Positions 8,737-16,991 of a stretch of DNA of 57,871 nucleotides are shown one piece after another. A model generated the notes under the pieces. The model had not been told where the DNA came from. It searched no databases and was given only the letters and a program-made list of their open reading frames with translations. Numbering within the stretch: the first letter of the stretch is position 1; each line of letters begins with the position of its first letter. Origin of the DNA: an uncultured Lachnospiraceae bacterium (GTDB lineage: Bacteria > Bacillota > Clostridia > Lachnospirales > Lachnospiraceae); contig CATJTQ010000098.1 of the NCBI GenBank assembly GCA_949743325.1, positions 1 to 57,871 of the forward strand, read 5' to 3'. Made by a program: the position numbers and the translations under genes.

Positions 8737-9441
8737 ATGATTAAGATTTTGTTGGTTGAGGATGATATTGAGATTAGTACAATGTTAAAGAATTTCTTGA
8801 CGACAGAAAATTTTGATGTAGTTACAGCTTTAGATGGTGAGAGCGCATGTAAGAAGTTTTATGAAGATAGATTCAGTCTTGTTTTGTTGGACTTGATGAT
8901 ACCTAAGATGAGCGGCATGGAAGTGATGAGTAAAATTAGAGAAAATAATACAGTTCCAATAATTATCATTTCTGCCAAAGATACAGATTCTGATAAGGCA
9001 CTCGGTCTAGGATTGGGAGCGGATGATTATATTACCAAACCATTTTCGGTTACGGAGGTTTTGGCAAGGATAAAAGCAAATATAAGACGAAGTACACAAT
9101 ATACTTGTGGAACAACGCATCAGCAGACAATAATAAAAGAGGGTGGTGTAGTTATGAATTTAAGCGATTACTCAGTTACAAAAGATGGAAGCCATATAGA
9201 ACTTACATCAAAAGAATTTGAAATATTAAAATTATTAATGCAGAATCCGAAAAAGGTATATACAAAAGAGCAAATATATTCGTTAGTGTGGAAAGATGCA
9301 TATCTGGGGGATGAGAATGCTGTAAATGTCCACATTAGCAGACTGAGGAACAAAATAGAGGATAATCCGCGCAACCCTCAATATATTGTCACTGTATGGG
9401 GAATAGGGTATAAATTAGGAGATATGAAAGATGAGCGATAA
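8737..9441 (+). CDS. OmpR-family response regulator
   Basis: A 234-residue DNA-binding response regulator. The receiver (1-115) has the acidic pair in VEDD, the phospho-acceptor Asp52 in LLDLMIP and the lysine in ITKPF. The winged-helix domain (about 135-232) includes LTSKEFEILKLLM and NVHISRLRNKIE. The start at 8737 is preferred because AAGGGAGG (8722-8729) precedes it; the in-frame ATG at 8692 lacks a ribosome binding site. It overlaps the histidine kinase gene by 11 bases, and an ABC transporter follows. This layout is typical of antimicrobial-peptide sensing and detoxification systems (BceRS-, CprRK- and NisRK-like). Confidence 0.92.
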   Translation: MIKILLVEDDIEISTMLKNFLTTENFDVVTALDGESACKKFYEDRFSLVLLDLMIPKMSGMEVMSKIRENNTVPIIIISAKDTDSDKALGLGLGADDYITKPFSVTEVLARIKANIRRSTQYTCGTTHQQTIIKEGGVVMNLSDYSVTKDGSHIELTSKEFEILKLLMQNPKKVYTKEQIYSLVWKDAYLGDENAVNVHISRLRNKIEDNPRNPQYIVTVWGIGYKLGDMKDER

Positions 9442-10369
9442 AGTAATTATATTTTTTATGATTGTTACAATTATTGTACTATTACTAATTGTTCTTTATC
9501 AGAGATTTGTGTTTCGCAGGGGAATACAGACAAAATTAAGACAGATAAATGACAAAATAGAAGAAATTTTAGAAACAGACAGTGATGAGAAAGTTATGGT
9601 TTTTACAGATAATCCTGTTTTGATGGAGTTAGGAGCACAGATAAATTGTATGCTGGTAGAGCGTCAGAGAATAAAGGCTGAATTTAATCGGGAAAAAATA
9701 TCTTCTAAAAAAATGTTGTCAAATATATCACATGATATAAAGACCCCGTTAACAGTAATATTGGGTTATTTGGAAATAATGCGCCTTAAATGTGCGGATG
9801 ATGAAATGCTAAAAAAGGCAGAGTCAAAGGCAAACCATGTTATGGAACTTATAAATCAATTTTTTACATTAGCAAAATTGGAGGCAAAAGATATGGATAT
9901 AGATATTTGCCGGCTTGATATTTGTGAAGTTTGCAGAGAAAGTGTTCTGGAGTTTTATGAGATTTTAATGCAGAAAGATTTTGAAGTGGATTTATTTATT
10001 CCTGAAACATCTATTTATGTGCAGGGAAATAAAGAGGCGATCCAAAGAATTCTATATAATTTATTGTCAAATGTTATACGCTATGGCAGTGATGGTAAAT
10101 ATTTGGGAGTATACTTTTGGCAAGATAAAAGCAATGTGTATATAGATGTAGTAGATAAGGGTAAAGGGATTGAACCTGAATTTGTAGCAAATGTGTTTGA
10201 CAGATTATATACAATGGAAGATTCAAGAAACCGTGAAATACAGGGGAATGGTTTGGGCTTAACAATTGCCAAAAATCTTGCTGGTCAACTTGGAGGTGAC
10301 TTGATTTTAGAAAGTATGCCTAATAAAAAAACGACATTTACATTAAAGTTGAAGAAAATTAATTATTAG
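9431..10369 (+). CDS. sensor histidine kinase of the peptide-resistance operon
   Basis: 312 residues with one clear N-terminal membrane helix (about 5-25), a very short extracellular part, a HisKA domain with NISHDIKTPLTV (His near residue 101) and a HATPase domain (NLLSNVIRYG, DKGKGI, GNGLGLTIAKNL). The absence of a sizeable extracellular sensor suggests an intramembrane-sensing kinase that reads stimulus through the membrane or through its ABC transporter. Its start overlaps the response regulator gene by 11 bases, giving translational coupling. It phosphorylates the regulator encoded at 8737-9441. Confidence 0.9.
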   Translation: MSDKVIIFFMIVTIIVLLLIVLYQRFVFRRGIQTKLRQINDKIEEILETDSDEKVMVFTDNPVLMELGAQINCMLVERQRIKAEFNREKISSKKMLSNISHDIKTPLTVILGYLEIMRLKCADDEMLKKAESKANHVMELINQFFTLAKLEAKDMDIDICRLDICEVCRESVLEFYEILMQKDFEVDLFIPETSIYVQGNKEAIQRILYNLLSNVIRYGSDGKYLGVYFWQDKSNVYIDVVDKGKGIEPEFVANVFDRLYTMEDSRNREIQGNGLGLTIAKNLAGQLGGDLILESMPNKKTTFTLKLKKINY

Positions 10370-10468
10370 GATAATCAACGAAAGAAATTTGTAAGAATTA
10401 GTCAAGAGTTTTGAAAATCCATATAATTATAATGGTATTTGTAAAACAAAATGAAAGGGGTTAGTACA

Positions 10469-11380
10469 ATGTCTTATATTTTACAAACAGACCATTTAGG
10501 AAAGATTATAGATGGTAAAGAAATAGTTACAGATGTTAATATTCATATAACAAAGGGTGAAATATATGGATTTTTAGGACCAAACGGTGCAGGAAAAACT
10601 TCGGTAATGAAAATGATTACAAATCTATGGAAGCCAACCAACGGCAGAGTTTCACTTTTTGGCAAAACCTTGGAGACTACATCCTATGAAGTTTTTAAGC
10701 GAATGGGCAGTATTATTGAATTTCCTACCTTCTATGAACATTTGAGCGGAAAGGATAATCTGCAGTTTCACTGTGAGTACATGGGGTATTATAATAAAGG
10801 CAGTGTTATGGAAGCATTGGAAATGTTAAATCTTATAGATTCGGCAGATAAGCCAGTAAAAAATTATTCTTTGGGAATGAAACAGCGTTTGGGAATTGCA
10901 CGTGCTATATTATGCAGACCAGAGCTTGTTATTCTTGACGAACCAACCAATGGTTTAGACCCTGCTGGTATGAAGCAAATACGAGATTTGTTTAAGATGC
11001 TTTGTACCGAATATGGTATGACTCTGATGATATCCAGTCATCTTCTTTCTGAAATTGAGAGTATTGCCAATACGATAGGTGTAATAAATCAAGGAAAGAT
11101 GATGAAAGAGATAGCTATTGAAGAAATTGCTGAAACAAATACTTTTTATGTGGAACTTGTTGTTGAGGATATGAAAAGGGCTGCGTTTGTGCTTGCAGAA
11201 AATATGCATTTAAGTAATTTCAAAATAATAGGAGATTCTACTATTCGTATTTATGAACAAGGCGTTGCAACACAGAAAGTTTCAAAGGAACTAATGCTTA
11301 ATGATGTAGCGATTTTGTCAATTACTCAACATACAGAAAGCTTGGAAGATTATTTCTTAAAAATGACACAGGGGGTGTAA
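10469..11380 (+). CDS. ABC transporter ATP-binding protein (BcrA/lantibiotic-immunity type)
   Basis: 303-residue ATPase. Walker A GPNGAGKTS (residues 37-45), a Q-loop region, the signature variant SLGMKQRLGIA, Walker B LVILDEPTNGLDP and the H-loop MISSHLLSE. The LGMKQ signature and the length match ATPases of the bacitracin-resistance and lantibiotic-immunity (LanF-like) class. The start is placed at 10469, eight bases after AAAGGGG; the ATG at 10451 lacks a ribosome binding site. A 99-base gap after the kinase contains -10-like TATAAT hexamers, so it may have its own promoter activated by the upstream regulator. Works with the permease encoded five bases downstream. Confidence 0.9.
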   Translation: MSYILQTDHLGKIIDGKEIVTDVNIHITKGEIYGFLGPNGAGKTSVMKMITNLWKPTNGRVSLFGKTLETTSYEVFKRMGSIIEFPTFYEHLSGKDNLQFHCEYMGYYNKGSVMEALEMLNLIDSADKPVKNYSLGMKQRLGIARAILCRPELVILDEPTNGLDPAGMKQIRDLFKMLCTEYGMTLMISSHLLSEIESIANTIGVINQGKMMKEIAIEEIAETNTFYVELVVEDMKRAAFVLAENMHLSNFKIIGDSTIRIYEQGVATQKVSKELMLNDVAILSITQHTESLEDYFLKMTQGV

Positions 11381-11385
11381 ATAAT

Positions 11386-12087
11386 ATGTTAAAGCTGATA
11401 AAATTGGAATATAAGAAAAATAATATAAAAAAATATATAAGAATTGCAGTTATTATGGCTATAATTCTTTGTTTATTTATTTTTGCACTGGCATTCTTGG
11501 GCATTGCAAATGATCCTGACGGGACGCTTGATGCAGCTTCTGGAACAGATGTAATATCTGCGCCGATCGAATTATTTACAAGTATGACCTTTCTTATTTT
11601 TACAAGTGTTATGTTAGCCTCCTTTATTATAAGCGCATATAAAGATAAGACAATGAATTTAATGTTTACATATCCGATTAAACGACAGAAGATACAGGCC
11701 TCCCAAATGATTGCAGTCTGGTTATTTAATTTTATAGCGCTTGTATTAACAAAACTTGCAATTTATATGTGTATATTTATTGGTGCAAAGTTTATGCAAT
11801 CTTCATTTATGGTTGATTTTAATATAGGCAGTTTATTTTTTTATGTACAATTGCTGTTAAAAGCAGTTTCAATAGTAACTATGAGCTTTATAGCTTTGTT
11901 TGTGGGGATGGCTTTTAAATCTTCAAAAGCAGCAATTATTACATCATTTCTATTAATATTACTGACACAGGCAAATGTAGGCGATTTAACGATGGCAGGA
12001 AATACGATATTCCCAGTTGTTTTAACAGTAGTTTCACTGGTTTTCGCAGTGTTGTCAATATATAATGTAGAAAAGAAAGATTTTTAG
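11386..12087 (+). CDS. ABC-2-type permease of the peptide-resistance transporter
   Basis: 233 residues with about six hydrophobic segments; short for ABC-2 permeases and similar in size to LanE/LanG or BcrB proteins. A strong RBS-like AGGGGGTG overlaps the end of the ATPase gene. Charged residues occur mainly near the N-terminus and between helices 2 and 3 (KDKTMNLMFTYPIKRQKIQ), the characteristic cytoplasmic coupling region of this class. Only one permease gene is present, whereas lantibiotic immunity systems usually have two, so it may act as a homodimer. A short open tail in another frame follows the stop (see findings). Confidence 0.85.
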   Translation: MLKLIKLEYKKNNIKKYIRIAVIMAIILCLFIFALAFLGIANDPDGTLDAASGTDVISAPIELFTSMTFLIFTSVMLASFIISAYKDKTMNLMFTYPIKRQKIQASQMIAVWLFNFIALVLTKLAIYMCIFIGAKFMQSSFMVDFNIGSLFFYVQLLLKAVSIVTMSFIALFVGMAFKSSKAAIITSFLLILLTQANVGDLTMAGNTIFPVVLTVVSLVFAVLSIYNVEKKDF

Positions 12088-12182
12088 GTTTTGCATCTAA
12101 TAATGCAGCAATCGAATCAGATTCAGGTGAAATAGATATCAGCAAAGAGTGACAGCGGAACGATAATAGCAAAATAGAAATA

Positions 12183-12257
12183 ATAAAAGGTTGTCAGAAA
12201 ATGATTGTATTTGCACAATAATATTGTGTGATAATTCATTTAATGACAACCTTTTAT
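12183..12257. terminator. long bidirectional hairpin between convergent genes
   Basis: Perfect 14-base arms, ATAAAAGGTTGTCA (12183-12196) and TGACAACCTTTTAT (12244-12257). The 47-base interior also folds, with CACAAT-AAT-ATTGTG at its tip and AATGATT/AATTCATT between. A-rich and T-rich ends on both strands make it a terminator for both the permease (plus) and the malQ-plsC operon (minus). Confidence 0.75.
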
Positions 12258-12327
12258 ATCTATTATAATTATTATTTTTTTATATATCGCTTGAGTTTAG
12301 ATTTTCATCATTTATAATAATAAATAA

Positions 12328-13059
12328 TTAAGCAGACGCGTTTTTATCTAATATTTCTTGAATTTTATTTCTTGTATAGGCGCCGAGATATTTTTTATCC
12401 TCTTTGTCAAGTGTTTCTATATCAATAGGTTCGCCTACTTCCATTATCACATGTGCAGGTTTCATAATAGGAAAATGATCTTCCCAAATTGCAGCGGTGT
12501 TAGTTAAAGCAATGGGAACGATTTTACATTTTGCTTTTTGCGCCATTTTAAGGCTGCCTTCTTTGAAAGAGGCCATTTTTCCCTCTTCTTCACCGCGGGT
12601 TCCCTCAGGGAAAATAAAGACTGACACACCGTTTTTTATTTGTTCTGCCCCTGAGATAATAGTTTTCATGCCCTCTTTAAGATCAGAGCGGTTTAAAAAC
12701 AGACAATGAATATACTTCATCCATATTCGTAATATATATGCTTTCTGCATAGAATCTTTAGCTACAAAACCAAATGGACGGTCAAGATAAGCGTAAGTTA
12801 CAAGAATGTCAAAGTAACTTCTATGATTTCCTACAAATAAAACAGCTTCATTTTTTGGTAGTCGTTCAATTCCGCGTACTTCAATTTTAGAACCGGTAAT
12901 AAATATAAAAAGGCGGAACATAACCCGTACATTAAAACGTATAATTTTATCTCGCACGAAAGGGGCAAAATTTCCTATCAGAAGCAATATTAATATAAAT
13001 GGCAGGGTAATGATTAAGTATGCAATAAGTATAATACATACAAGAAGAAAACGAATCAT
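12328..13059 (-). CDS. plsC: 1-acyl-sn-glycerol-3-phosphate acyltransferase
   Basis: A 243-residue membrane-associated acyltransferase that makes phosphatidic acid in phospholipid synthesis. It starts with a hydrophobic anchor (about 1-28). The catalytic HX4D box is NHRSYFD, and block III reads FPEGTRGEEEG, both diagnostic of the PlsC family. Length is typical. RBS GGAG eight bases before the ATG. It lies 14 bases downstream of malQ on the same strand, so the two are probably co-transcribed, although their functions are unrelated. Confidence 0.9.
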   Translation of the reverse strand: MIRFLLVCIILIAYLIITLPFILILLLIGNFAPFVRDKIIRFNVRVMFRLFIFITGSKIEVRGIERLPKNEAVLFVGNHRSYFDILVTYAYLDRPFGFVAKDSMQKAYILRIWMKYIHCLFLNRSDLKEGMKTIISGAEQIKNGVSVFIFPEGTRGEEEGKMASFKEGSLKMAQKAKCKIVPIALTNTAAIWEDHFPIMKPAHVIMEVGEPIDIETLDKEDKKYLGAYTRNKIQEILDKNASA

Positions 13060-13073
13060 AATATTTACTCCAA

Positions 13074-14621
13074 TTATTTTGCTAATTTAGTTTGTTGTTT
13101 GTTTCTGTTAAAAGTAATAGTAAGTTTTTTCAAGTATTTTGCCCAGTAAAGGTCCAAATCTTTATCTTCAAAGCGCCAGCTCCAATTTCCATCAGCTTTA
13201 CCAGGAGTATTCATTCTGGCGTCGCTGTCCAGAGACATTATATCCTGAAGAGGAATAATTACATTGTTGGCTGTGCTTGAGAGGGCAGTGTGTATAAATG
13301 CCCATGATACAGTTGCGGCACCAGTATTCATATAACTTCTAACTTTTTTCTGACTTTCTTTACTTGTGTTTTTATACCATCCTAGCGAAGTATCATTGTC
13401 ATGTGTTCCTGTATAGACAATACAGTTAGGAATATGGTAATAAGGCATCATATCATTGTCTTCAGGGTTCTCAAAAGCAAACTGCAGTACTTTCATTCCA
13501 GGAAAATTAAATTTATCCCTCAATGATTTAATATCTTCTGTAATTACTCCTAAATCTTCAGCCCAAATAGGAATTTCTCCTAATGAATCTTTGACTGCAG
13601 TAAAAAGTTTATCTTTTGGTCCGTCCTGCCATGTTCCATTGATAGCTGTTTCCTCGCCAAAAGGTACTGCCCAGTATGAATCAAATCCTCTAAAATGGTC
13701 AATTCTTATTATGTCAACCAATGCAAGCTGGCTTTTAACTCTTTTTATCCACCAAGCATATTTTTCTTTTTCATGTGCATCCCAATCATATAATGGATTA
13801 CCCCATAATTGACCTGTTTCACTGAAATAGTCAGGCGGAACGCCTGCAACTTTTGTAGGGTAACCATCAGAATCAAGCTGAAATAAATCCTTGTTTGCCC
13901 ATACGTCAGCACTGTCTAAAGATACAAATATTGGGATATCACCTATAATTTTAATAAGACGGTCATTTGCGTATTTTTTAAGCGCATACCATTGGTCAAA
14001 GAATAAAAACTGAATTACTTTATAGTATGCTATGCGTTCTTTAAGAGATTGAGCAAGTTCTTCTTTTTCTGAATTTGTCGGCTTTCTTTCTGAGTCTTTC
14101 CATTCAAGCCACAGTTTACCGCTATTTTTGTCCTTAATAGACATAAATAATGCATAATCATCAAGCCAAAAAGCCTGTTTTTCACAGAAATGATTATATT
14201 CTTTAACTAAATCTGAAGTCTTATCGAGTTTAGCAAAATTTTTATTAGCTTTGTCTAAAAGCTTGTTTTTTGCAGAAATAACAGCTCCATATTCTACTTT
14301 TTTTGAATTAAGAACAGGATAGTTGTCTAAATCCGACTGACTTACAAGTCCCTGTTCAAATAATTTATCAGGACTTATAAGCAGAGGTTGACCTGCAAAG
14401 GCAGAAAAACCCTGATAAGGTGAATCTCCGAATCCTGTAGGGCAAAGAGGAAGAATTTGCCATAATGTCTGACCGGCATCTACTAGATAATCAATAAATT
14501 GGTAAGCTTTTTTTCCAAGATCTCCGATTCCGTATGGAGATGGAAATGAAGTAGGGTGAACTAATATCCCAGAATGACGGCTATGACTGGTCACTGGCGT
14601 AGTTATTATAGTGTTAAACAT
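13074..14621 (-). CDS. malQ: 4-alpha-glucanotransferase (amylomaltase)
   Basis: A 515-residue cytoplasmic GH77 enzyme that disproportionates malto-oligosaccharides and releases glucose. N-terminal HPTSFPSPYGIGDLG and DSPYQGFSAFAGQPLLI are family signatures. The catalytic nucleophile lies in IRIDHFRGF, the acid/base glutamate in IWAEDLG, and the transition-state residues in GTHDNDT. Length is normal. The ribosome binding site (AAAGGAA) is somewhat far from the ATG. It is transcribed away from the lipoprotein gene at 14793, and the divergent region contains a repeat that may be its operator. Confidence 0.95.
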   Translation of the reverse strand: MFNTIITTPVTSHSRHSGILVHPTSFPSPYGIGDLGKKAYQFIDYLVDAGQTLWQILPLCPTGFGDSPYQGFSAFAGQPLLISPDKLFEQGLVSQSDLDNYPVLNSKKVEYGAVISAKNKLLDKANKNFAKLDKTSDLVKEYNHFCEKQAFWLDDYALFMSIKDKNSGKLWLEWKDSERKPTNSEKEELAQSLKERIAYYKVIQFLFFDQWYALKKYANDRLIKIIGDIPIFVSLDSADVWANKDLFQLDSDGYPTKVAGVPPDYFSETGQLWGNPLYDWDAHEKEKYAWWIKRVKSQLALVDIIRIDHFRGFDSYWAVPFGEETAINGTWQDGPKDKLFTAVKDSLGEIPIWAEDLGVITEDIKSLRDKFNFPGMKVLQFAFENPEDNDMMPYYHIPNCIVYTGTHDNDTSLGWYKNTSKESQKKVRSYMNTGAATVSWAFIHTALSSTANNVIIPLQDIMSLDSDARMNTPGKADGNWSWRFEDKDLDLYWAKYLKKLTITFNRNKQQTKLAK

Positions 14622-14646
14622 TTATTCTTATACTTTCCTTTCTCTA

Positions 14647-14728
14647 AACGCTGCTATACTTAATAATTTATACAGCGTTATTATGTAATCTCTACATTAT
14701 ATTATATTAAAAATAAAGAAAAAAACAA
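14647..14728 (-). promoter_or_regulatory. candidate malQ promoter and downstream operator
   Basis: On the minus strand a -35-like TTGTTT (14723-14728), 16-base spacer and overlapping TATAAT boxes (14701-14706 and 14696-14701). Downstream of the presumed start is an inverted repeat AACGCTG-N19-CAGCGTT (14647-14679), suitable for a LacI-type or other sugar-responsive repressor. Confidence 0.35.
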
Positions 14729-14792
14729 TGGAAAAAAACATATTTTTTAAAGACCGTCATATATTTTTTACAAAAGAGAAGTTGGGCAAAAA

Positions 14793-15203
14793 ATGAAAAA
14801 ACGGATAGTGCTTGTTTTACTTTGTATGGCATTTCTAATATCCTTGTCTGCATGCGGATATGAGGAGGAAAATACTGAGAAGGTATGTGATTTAGAATTT
14901 ACAGTTTTAAGGAAGGAGGAGATTCCGCAAGAATTAGCTCAAGTTATAGAAGAAAAAAAGGCAGAGCCTTTTCATTTAACATATGAAGATGATGCCCTAT
15001 ATATTGCAGTAGGGTACGGAGAGAAAAGCAGCGGCGGATACAGTATTGAGGTAAAGGAGCTGTATCTTGGCAAGACAGCAATTTGTTTTCATACACAATT
15101 GATAGGACCGAAGAAATCAGATAAAGTAGAAGAGGCAAGTTCCTATCCTTATATTGTTGTGAAAACTGAATATAGAGAAGAAAAGGTAGTTTTTGAAGAT
15201 TAA
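14793..15203 (+). CDS. lipoprotein with PrcB-like C-terminal domain
   Basis: 136 residues. The N-terminus is a lipoprotein signal peptide: MKKR, a hydrophobic run, then lipobox LSAC (Cys near residue 21). The remainder contains a GYGEKSSGGYSIEV block and a PYIVVKTEYREEKVVFE end, the pattern of the PrcB_C (protease-complex-inhibitor-like) domain. The protein would be anchored on the outer face of the cytoplasmic membrane. The next gene, a SPOCS/LysM protein, starts 13 bases later and is probably co-transcribed, hinting at an envelope or spore-surface role. A true protease partner is not evident here. Confidence 0.75.
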   Translation: MKKRIVLVLLCMAFLISLSACGYEEENTEKVCDLEFTVLRKEEIPQELAQVIEEKKAEPFHLTYEDDALYIAVGYGEKSSGGYSIEVKELYLGKTAICFHTQLIGPKKSDKVEEASSYPYIVVKTEYREEKVVFED

Positions 15204-15216
15204 AAAGGAGCATAAT

Positions 15217-16797
15217 ATGGAATTGGTAAAAAGTTCGCTGTCAATGGGGCGGCAAAAAAGTAAGGCAATGACTTATGCGGCAAAAGAAGAGGCGTTTAAC
15301 CTAAATGAGTCAATGGAGGATATTGCACATATACTTCAGCAGCGCGGGGAAGTAAATATTCATGAAATACGAGGAGAAGAGAATAAAGTTAGAGTATTAG
15401 GCGAGGTATCATTTTCAATACTTTATGAGAGCGCATCGCTTGAAAGACATCTTTCTTCCTATAATGGAAGAATGTCATTTGAGGAAGATATTAATATAGA
15501 AGGTCTTGTAGTTAATGATGATATATCAATGCAGGCTAATATAGAAGAGTTAAAGATAGAAGTAGTAAATTCACGAAAGATAAGAGTAAATTCAATGGTT
15601 TCGTTAATGGTAACAGCTGAGGAGATGCTTGAAGAAGAAATATTAACAGATGTGTCAGAAGAAAATAGAGGAGTACAAACGAAAAAAAATAAAATCAAAT
15701 TTTTAAATAAATGTGCTCATATAAGAGATAGCGCAAAGATTGATGGTGATATAACTCTTCCGACAGGGCATGAGAATATTGGCAAGCTTATTTGGTATAG
15801 AGTTACGCCGTACAATGTGGAATTCTCTAATCAAGAAGGTCAAATTACATTAAGCGGTGATTTGCAGATTTTTGCATTATATCAAAGTGAAGATGAGATG
15901 AAGACTGAGTTTATACAAGAGACAATGCCGTTTTCAAAAATGATACCGGCAGATAATTGTACAGATGGAAGTATTCTAAATGCAAGATTTAACTGTTCAT
16001 CTGCAGATGTAGAAGTTCAGGCAGATTATGATGGTGAGGACCGTAGTTTACATATTTTGTGTATGTTAGATTTAGACATATCTATTTATAAAGAAGAAAC
16101 GGTCGAGTTTGTGGAAGATATATATTCAGTTAGAGAATCCGTAAGACCAGTGACATCAATGCTTACATGTCAGAAATTATTGTCGCAAAATACATCAAAG
16201 TGCCGTATAAATGAGCCAGTAAGTATTAAAAAATCTCAAAATACAGTGCTTCAGTTAATGTGCAGCAGCGGAAAGATAAAAGGTTTAAAGCAAAATCAGG
16301 AAGATGGCGGTGTTCTTGTAGACGGAAGTTTAGAAATAAGCGGTTTGCTTGTAACATCAGATGATGAACAGCCGTTTGAGAAGTTTGAAGGCATGGTTCC
16401 ATTTAAACACTTAGTAGAAATACCAAATATGGATATGCAGTCAGAATATCAAATTGAAGTTCGTTTAGAGCAATTGTCTGTCAGTATGGCAGGAGAGAAT
16501 GAGATAGAAGTCAAAGCATTAGTATCAGTTGTCGTGTTGGCATATGATATTGTGCTGTATCCAGTGATATTGAAAATCGACACTGAAGAAATAGATTCTG
16601 AAGTTATGAAACGTATCCCTGGTATAACAGGATATGTAGTAAAAGAAGAAGATACTCTATGGGATATTGCAAAGAAATATATGACAACGATTGATGAGCT
16701 GAAAGAGATAAACGAGCTGAAAACTGAAGAATTACATTCAGGAGATACGATAATAATTGTAAAGACAGTGGGCGAGTATTTTAGTGATTTAGCATAG
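15217..16797 (+). CDS. SPOCS-domain protein with C-terminal LysM (spore coat/envelope type)
   Basis: 526 residues. Three DUF3794/SPOCS-type beta-rich units can be followed (about 30-160, 170-300 and 330-455). A C-terminal LysM motif (about 470-520) reads GYVVKEEDTLWDIAKKYMT, then LHSGDTIIIV, and would bind peptidoglycan. No signal peptide, as is common for spore-coat morphogenetic proteins assembled from the mother cell. The start at 15217 follows AAGGAG; the in-frame ATG at 15193 overlaps the previous gene and has no ribosome binding site. This family is the best sign in the window that the organism belongs to a sporulating lineage. Confidence 0.88.
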   Translation: MELVKSSLSMGRQKSKAMTYAAKEEAFNLNESMEDIAHILQQRGEVNIHEIRGEENKVRVLGEVSFSILYESASLERHLSSYNGRMSFEEDINIEGLVVNDDISMQANIEELKIEVVNSRKIRVNSMVSLMVTAEEMLEEEILTDVSEENRGVQTKKNKIKFLNKCAHIRDSAKIDGDITLPTGHENIGKLIWYRVTPYNVEFSNQEGQITLSGDLQIFALYQSEDEMKTEFIQETMPFSKMIPADNCTDGSILNARFNCSSADVEVQADYDGEDRSLHILCMLDLDISIYKEETVEFVEDIYSVRESVRPVTSMLTCQKLLSQNTSKCRINEPVSIKKSQNTVLQLMCSSGKIKGLKQNQEDGGVLVDGSLEISGLLVTSDDEQPFEKFEGMVPFKHLVEIPNMDMQSEYQIEVRLEQLSVSMAGENEIEVKALVSVVVLAYDIVLYPVILKIDTEEIDSEVMKRIPGITGYVVKEEDTLWDIAKKYMTTIDELKEINELKTEELHSGDTIIIVKTVGEYFSDLA

Positions 16798-16856
16798 GTC
16801 AAAATTATTGTTTTAGAAATGTTAATACAATAAAAAAATATATTATTATATAATAG

Positions 16857-16902
16857 AAAAATAGGTTAAGAAGCACTATAAAGTATCTCTTAACCTATTT
16901 TT
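16857..16902. terminator. bidirectional intrinsic terminator
   Basis: Perfect 15-base arms AAAAATAGGTTAAGA (16857-16871) and TCTTAACCTATTTTT (16888-16902) with a 16-base loop, between convergent genes. A-rich and T-rich flanks serve both strands. Confidence 0.88.
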
Positions 16903-16991
16903 CTTTGGATTATTGTGAGTGACTACATATAATATATAAGGAAAAAATCCTTCAAATAATAGATAATAACTAAGTTAATCAAACAGCATAA

